A DNA stretch of 64,000 bases. Source: Rosenbergiella nectarea. Lineage in GTDB: Bacteria; Pseudomonadota; Gammaproteobacteria; Enterobacterales; Enterobacteriaceae. The stretch spans positions 62,001-126,000 of the forward strand of contig NZ_FOGC01000008.1 of assembly GCF_900111105.1 (NCBI RefSeq), in the 5' to 3' direction. Shown piece after piece: positions 60,568 to 64,000 of this stretch. Position numbers and translations under genes: made by a program. The notes under the pieces are model-generated. The model was not told the DNA's origin, searched no databases, and saw only the letters and a list, made by a program, of their open reading frames with translations. The first letter of the stretch is position 1. Each line of letters begins with the position of its first letter.

Positions 60568-61188
60568 ATGATATCCCTTTTTATTACCGTCGCAGTAGTC
60601 CAGATCGTTGCCCTGGCCAGTCCAGGCCCTGACTTTTTCTTTATTTCACAAACGGCGGCGAGCCAATCACGACGTGACGCCTTTAAGGGAGTGACCGGTA
60701 TCACGCTCGCGGTCGCGATTTGGGCGGCGGTCGCTCTGCTCGGTTTGAACCTGATTCTGAAACAGATGGCTTGGTTACATCAGTTGATCCTGCTGGCTGG
60801 AGGCGCTTACTTGATGTGGATGGGGATTCAGATGATTAAGTCAGCGCGCCAACCGCAACCTGTCGGCGCAGAGATAACACCTGTCACGACGTTGCGTAAG
60901 AAAAATATCTTTTTACGCGGCTTATTAACGAACCTCTCTAATCCTAAGGCCATCATCTACTTTGGTAGTATCTTCTCGTTAATTGTCGGCGATGATGTGA
61001 GCAGTGCGACACGTACCGCAATCTTTATCCTGATCGTGGCGGAAACATTGGTCTGGTTTAGCTTGGTCGCCACACTCTTCTCACTCCCTTGGGTCAAGGC
61101 AAAATATCAAAAGCTGGCAAAATGGATTGATGGTATTGCAGGCACCTTATTTGTCGCCTTTGGCTTACATCTGATTTTTTCACGATAA
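60568..61188 (+). CDS. rhtC: LysE-family threonine exporter RhtC
   Basis: Inner-membrane amino-acid exporter of 206 residues, as in E. coli RhtC, which exports L-threonine. It has about six membrane helices. The family signature is near the N-terminus (ASPGPDFFFISQTAASQSRRDA), then LGLNLILKQMAWLHQLI and the middle GLLTNLSNPKAIIYFGSIFS. AAGGAG lies before the ATG. In E. coli rhtB lies between rhtC and pldB; here it is absent and pldB starts 2 bases after the stop. Confidence 0.94.
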   Translation: MISLFITVAVVQIVALASPGPDFFFISQTAASQSRRDAFKGVTGITLAVAIWAAVALLGLNLILKQMAWLHQLILLAGGAYLMWMGIQMIKSARQPQPVGAEITPVTTLRKKNIFLRGLLTNLSNPKAIIYFGSIFSLIVGDDVSSATRTAIFILIVAETLVWFSLVATLFSLPWVKAKYQKLAKWIDGIAGTLFVAFGLHLIFSR

Positions 61189-61190
61189 GA

Positions 61191-62186
61191 ATGAAAAAAA
61201 AACCGTCACAGTGGACGCATCGAGAGAAATCCTTCTCCGCGTTCGTCACCGGTCCCTTATTACCGTTTTGGCGTCAGCGACAAGATCGCCAATTCGTTGG
61301 CAAAGACGGAGTCGTTATCCGCTATATGCATATGACTGCCGCCTCGCATAAGAAGGCGATTTTACTTGTACCGGGCCGCTCGGAAAGTTATAGCAAATAC
61401 CCAGAAGTGGTATGGGATCTATTCAATTGTGGTTACGATATTTTCGTCATTGACCATCGTGGCCAAGGTTTATCCGGACGGCTATTGGACGATCCTCAGC
61501 TAGGGCATGTGGCACAGTTTTCAGATTATGTAGATGATTTAGAAAGGTTATGTGAGTTAGAGCTGTCAGGCAGTCGTTACCAGCAGACATTTGTCCTCGC
61601 CCACTCCATGGGCGGCGCTATCGCGACACTCTTATCCCAGCGTCACCCTTCGCTGTTTACCGCGACGGCTCTGGTCGCCCCGATGTTTGGTATTGTTCTC
61701 CCCATGCCAGAATGGGTTGTTGAGCGGATTCTGAATTGGACTGCCACGCGCCCGCATCTACGGGAAGGTTTTGCCTTTGGAACGGGCCGCTGGCATGCCA
61801 CCCCCTTTGGGATAAATAACCTTACACACAGTCGGGTGCGTTATCAGCGCAGCCTGCGCTGTTATGCCGACCAGCCTGAATTACAGCTCGGTGGGCCTAC
61901 CACGCACTGGGTGCGCGAGGCAATCTTAACGGGCCGTTATATCGAGAGTATTGCCCCAGAGTTACACCACCCAATCTTGCTGCTACAAGCCAGCGAGGAT
62001 CAAGTCGTCGATAACCAAGCCCAAGAACGGTTTTCGCTCGCGAGAAGCTTAGCGGGCTTTCCCTGCCATGGCGACCATCCGCAGGTGATGGAAGGGGCCC
62101 GCCATGAAATTCTATTTGAAAAAGATGAAATCCGTGCCGAAGCCTTACAGCAAATCACGGAATATTTTTCAACCTTTAGTCGTTAA
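61191..62186 (+). CDS. pldB: Lysophospholipase L2
   Basis: Alpha/beta hydrolase of 331 residues (E. coli 340) that hydrolyses lysophospholipids at the inner membrane. The nucleophile elbow is LAHSMGGAI (Gly replaced by Ala at the first position of GxSxG, as often in this family), with oxyanion region LLVPGRSESYSKYPEVV, IDHRGQGLSGR, the acid in LLLQASEDQVVDN and the histidine in GARHEILFE. It is 2 bases after rhtC and probably co-transcribed. The first residues MKKKPSQWTHREKSFSAF match the E. coli pattern. Confidence 0.95.
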   Translation: MKKKPSQWTHREKSFSAFVTGPLLPFWRQRQDRQFVGKDGVVIRYMHMTAASHKKAILLVPGRSESYSKYPEVVWDLFNCGYDIFVIDHRGQGLSGRLLDDPQLGHVAQFSDYVDDLERLCELELSGSRYQQTFVLAHSMGGAIATLLSQRHPSLFTATALVAPMFGIVLPMPEWVVERILNWTATRPHLREGFAFGTGRWHATPFGINNLTHSRVRYQRSLRCYADQPELQLGGPTTHWVREAILTGRYIESIAPELHHPILLLQASEDQVVDNQAQERFSLARSLAGFPCHGDHPQVMEGARHEILFEKDEIRAEALQQITEYFSTFSR

Positions 62187-62234
62187 TTTTCCAGGTTTAA
62201 AATGGTTTTGAGCCTGTACCGCTGCGAGGTAGTC

Positions 62235-63041
62235 ATGTACCAAATTGTTGCTTCTGATCTCGATGGAACGTTGCTTTCACCAGAGCATTCCCTCACCGAT
62301 TTTGCCGCTCAAACATTACAACGCGTCACCGAACAAGGCGTTTCGTTCGTCTTTGCAACCGGTCGCCACCATGTTGATGTGGGACAGATCCGTGAGAAAC
62401 TCGGGATAGATGCTTATATGATCACGTCTAATGGCGCACGTGTACACGACACTGCAGGGGATCTTATCTTTGCACACAATCTTGAACAATCGATCGCTGA
62501 AGAGTTGATTACGCTCTGCTATAACGATCCTGAGATCCTTACGCAAATTTATCGTGATGATGAGTGGTTTATTGCTCGAGAAAGTCGCGATGAAGCCTCT
62601 TTCTTTATGGAGTCAGACTTCCGTTATCAGCTTTACAACCCGGCAGATTTTTCCGTTGAGGGGGTCAGTAAGATCTTCTTCACCTGTAACGACCATCAGC
62701 GACTGATCCAGCTTGAAGAAGCGTTGGTCTCCCGTTTTGGCGATCGCGTTAACGTTAGCTTCTCATTGCCAATATGCTTAGAAGTGATGGCGGGTGGGGT
62801 GTCTAAGGGCCATGCCCTAGATAACGTGTCCCGCCGCTTGGGGTATAGCCTTGATGACTGTATCGCCTTTGGTGATGGGATGAACGACAAAGAGATGCTC
62901 AGTATGGCGGGTAAAGGCTGCATCATGGAAAACGGCCAACAGCGACTGAAAGACCTATTACCAGAACTCGCCGTTATCGGCACTAATGGTCAAGACGCTG
63001 TGCCACATTATCTCCGTAAATTGTTTGCCGTCGCGGAGTAA
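62235..63041 (+). CDS. yigL: HAD-family sugar/pyridoxal phosphatase YigL
   Basis: Cof-type (class IIB) HAD phosphatase of 268 residues (E. coli 266). In E. coli YigL acts on pyridoxal phosphate and sugar phosphates and helps in glucose-phosphate stress. Motif I is IVASDLDGTLLSPEH, motif II lies in FVFATGRHH, the cap domain is central, the motif III lysine is in MAGGVSKGHALDNV, and motif IV is AFGDGMNDKEML. The ATG at 62235 (MYQIVASDLDG) follows GAGGT; an upstream frame start is rejected by alignment. Confidence 0.95.
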   Translation: MYQIVASDLDGTLLSPEHSLTDFAAQTLQRVTEQGVSFVFATGRHHVDVGQIREKLGIDAYMITSNGARVHDTAGDLIFAHNLEQSIAEELITLCYNDPEILTQIYRDDEWFIARESRDEASFFMESDFRYQLYNPADFSVEGVSKIFFTCNDHQRLIQLEEALVSRFGDRVNVSFSLPICLEVMAGGVSKGHALDNVSRRLGYSLDDCIAFGDGMNDKEMLSMAGKGCIMENGQQRLKDLLPELAVIGTNGQDAVPHYLRKLFAVAE

Positions 63042-63049
63042 TCGGTAAA

Positions 63050-63073
63050 AGGCTGCTGAGTGTTCAGCAGCCT
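63050..63073 (-). terminator. Terminator between convergent yigL and glpQ
   Basis: AGGCTGCTGA (63050-63059), loop GTGT, TCAGCAGCCT (63064-63073): a perfect 10-bp stem. On the minus strand it is followed by TTTACC, so it is a good terminator for glpQ; on the plus strand the tail is poor. Confidence 0.75.
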
Positions 63074-63080
63074 GCTAAGG

Positions 63081-64000
63081 TTATTCAGCCTGTGGATGAG
63101 TCGCTAGCCATGAAACGGCTTTATCCGGGAAATCGGTGAATAACCCTGAAACATCAGCTTGTTGATAGAGTATTTGGTATAACTCGTCGACATTGCTGAC
63201 ATAATTAGGCAGTTGATCCGCGCGAACCGTATAAGGGTGTATGGGTAATTTATAGCGATGTGCCGCGGCGACCATCGGGGTTAAACGGATATGACCTTGC
63301 GTGGACTGCGAATCGATCAGCATATGATAATCGGGGCCAATGCCATCCACCGTTTTCGATAATTTCTCAATACCCTCAGGGGTCATCATCCAATCGTAAT
63401 CGTAATTACGCCAGTGGCCATTATGCAGGGTCTGTGTCTCGTTATCTTTGGTGTAAGCAATTAACTGTACCCGCTTAAGGTTCATGCCCAGTTGCGGCTC
63501 CAGCGTCTGTTTTATCCGCTGGAGTTCGTCATAATCAAAACACTGCAACCACGCTTTATCAGTCGGTTTAGTGTAGCCATACTCCTTCAGGGTCATCAGC
63601 ACGGCTTTACTGATGTCTTTACCTTCTTTGCGATGAAACCAGGGTGATTTTATCTCGGTATAGAGACCAATGTTTTTACCTGTGGAGTGGTTAAGACCTT
63701 GAATAAATTCAATTTCTTCCGCAAGGGTGTGGATGCGAAATTCAGAGCGATGCATCGGAAAACGCCCAGGGTAATTCTGAACCTGTTTTTTACCTTCAAG
63801 ATGAAAACCCTCGGTGAAGTGTAGCTGTTTGATTTCCGCGAGGGTGAAGTCGATAGCGTAATAACGGCCATCTGCACGATGGCGGTTAGGGAACTGTTGG
63901 GCGACATCCGTGACGCGATCTAAAAAGTGATCGTGCAGTACGACGAGTTGATCATCGCGTGTCATCACGACATCTTGTTCAAGATAATCGGCCCCCTGTG
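63081..64000 (-). CDS. glpQ: Periplasmic glycerophosphodiester phosphodiesterase GlpQ, partial (cut by window end)
   Basis: Hydrolyses glycerophosphodiesters to glycerol-3-phosphate and an alcohol in the periplasm. 305 residues are visible out of about 358; the signal peptide and the first catalytic His region lie outside. The frame is open to the window edge, where it reads QGADYLEQDVVMTRDDQLVV and then LHDHFLDRVTDVA (metal-site Glu/Asp and catalytic His). Later parts are GLNHSTGKNIGLYTEIKSPW, LQCFDYDEL, DGIGPDYHMLID, HPYTVRADQLP and GLFTDFPDKAV. In E. coli glpQ is far away next to glpT, so this neighbour is unusual; whether glpT lies beyond the edge cannot be seen. Confidence 0.95.
   Translation of the reverse strand, partial: QGADYLEQDVVMTRDDQLVVLHDHFLDRVTDVAQQFPNRHRADGRYYAIDFTLAEIKQLHFTEGFHLEGKKQVQNYPGRFPMHRSEFRIHTLAEEIEFIQGLNHSTGKNIGLYTEIKSPWFHRKEGKDISKAVLMTLKEYGYTKPTDKAWLQCFDYDELQRIKQTLEPQLGMNLKRVQLIAYTKDNETQTLHNGHWRNYDYDWMMTPEGIEKLSKTVDGIGPDYHMLIDSQSTQGHIRLTPMVAAAHRYKLPIHPYTVRADQLPNYVSNVDELYQILYQQADVSGLFTDFPDKAVSWLATHPQAE

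Overview
This window is a stretch of core chromosome from a gamma-proteobacterium of the order Enterobacterales. Nearly every protein is recognisable as the counterpart of an E. coli protein of about the same length. The presence of a complete enterobacterial common antigen (ECA) export and polymerisation set, CyaA with a TTG start, and the dapF-yigA-xerC-yigB-uvrD-corA block point to the order. Base composition is moderate, clearly less GC-rich than Klebsiella or Pantoea. An Erwiniaceae-like lineage is my guess from gene content and order, but the genus cannot be fixed from this sequence alone.

Layout, left to right. 1-1.7 kb: 3' end of kdpD plus kdpE (potassium sensing). 1.9-4.0 kb: class I fumarase and a small VOC/glyoxalase-fold protein. 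4.1-7.1 kb: glyQS. 7.1-8.8 kb: fdhD and sodA. 9-13.1 kb: a VirK/YbjX-type protein, yibL, the lipoprotein yiaF and the lipid A/Kdo phosphoethanolamine transferase eptB. 13.2 kb: tRNA-Pro. 13.7-19.4 kb: dppABCDF dipeptide importer. 19.5-23.2 kb: a c-di-GMP phosphodiesterase (yhjK/pdeK type) and yhjJ. 23.2-30.4 kb: ppiC, rep, gppA, rhlB, trxA, rho. 30.5-41.3 kb: the ECA operon wecA-wzzE-wecB-wecC-wecD-wecE-wzxE-wecF-wzyE-wecG. 41.4-41.8 kb: tRNA-Arg, -His, -Leu, -Pro. 41.9-46.9 kb: a PhzF-like gene and the hemCDXY operon. 47.1-50.0 kb: cyaA and cyaY. 50.2-53.5 kb: lptM (very short), dapF, yigA, xerC, yigB. 53.6-57.0 kb: SOS-controlled uvrD, then corA with a structured leader. 57.3-63.0 kb: a small secreted protein, pldA, recQ, rhtC, pldB, yigL. 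63.1-64.0 kb: 3' part of glpQ.

Functionally the window is housekeeping: envelope polysaccharide assembly (wec/wzx/wzy, eptB, lptM, pldA), tetrapyrrole synthesis, RNA turnover and termination (rhlB, rho, gppA), DNA repair and chromosome resolution (rep, uvrD, recQ, xerC), redox defence (sodA, trxA), cAMP and c-di-GMP signalling, and metal/ion uptake (kdpDE, corA). Compared with E. coli it is a mosaic of map segments joined at new junctions. I see no prophage, insertion sequence, CRISPR array, toxin-antitoxin pair or secretion locus, and no convincing undescribed multi-gene system. The points most worth a second look are the ECA operon lacking rffG and rffH, the proK-position tRNA-Pro that is an exact copy of the proM-position gene, the corA leader with a short reading frame and two mutually exclusive hairpins, and a small secreted protein behind a near-consensus CRP site.
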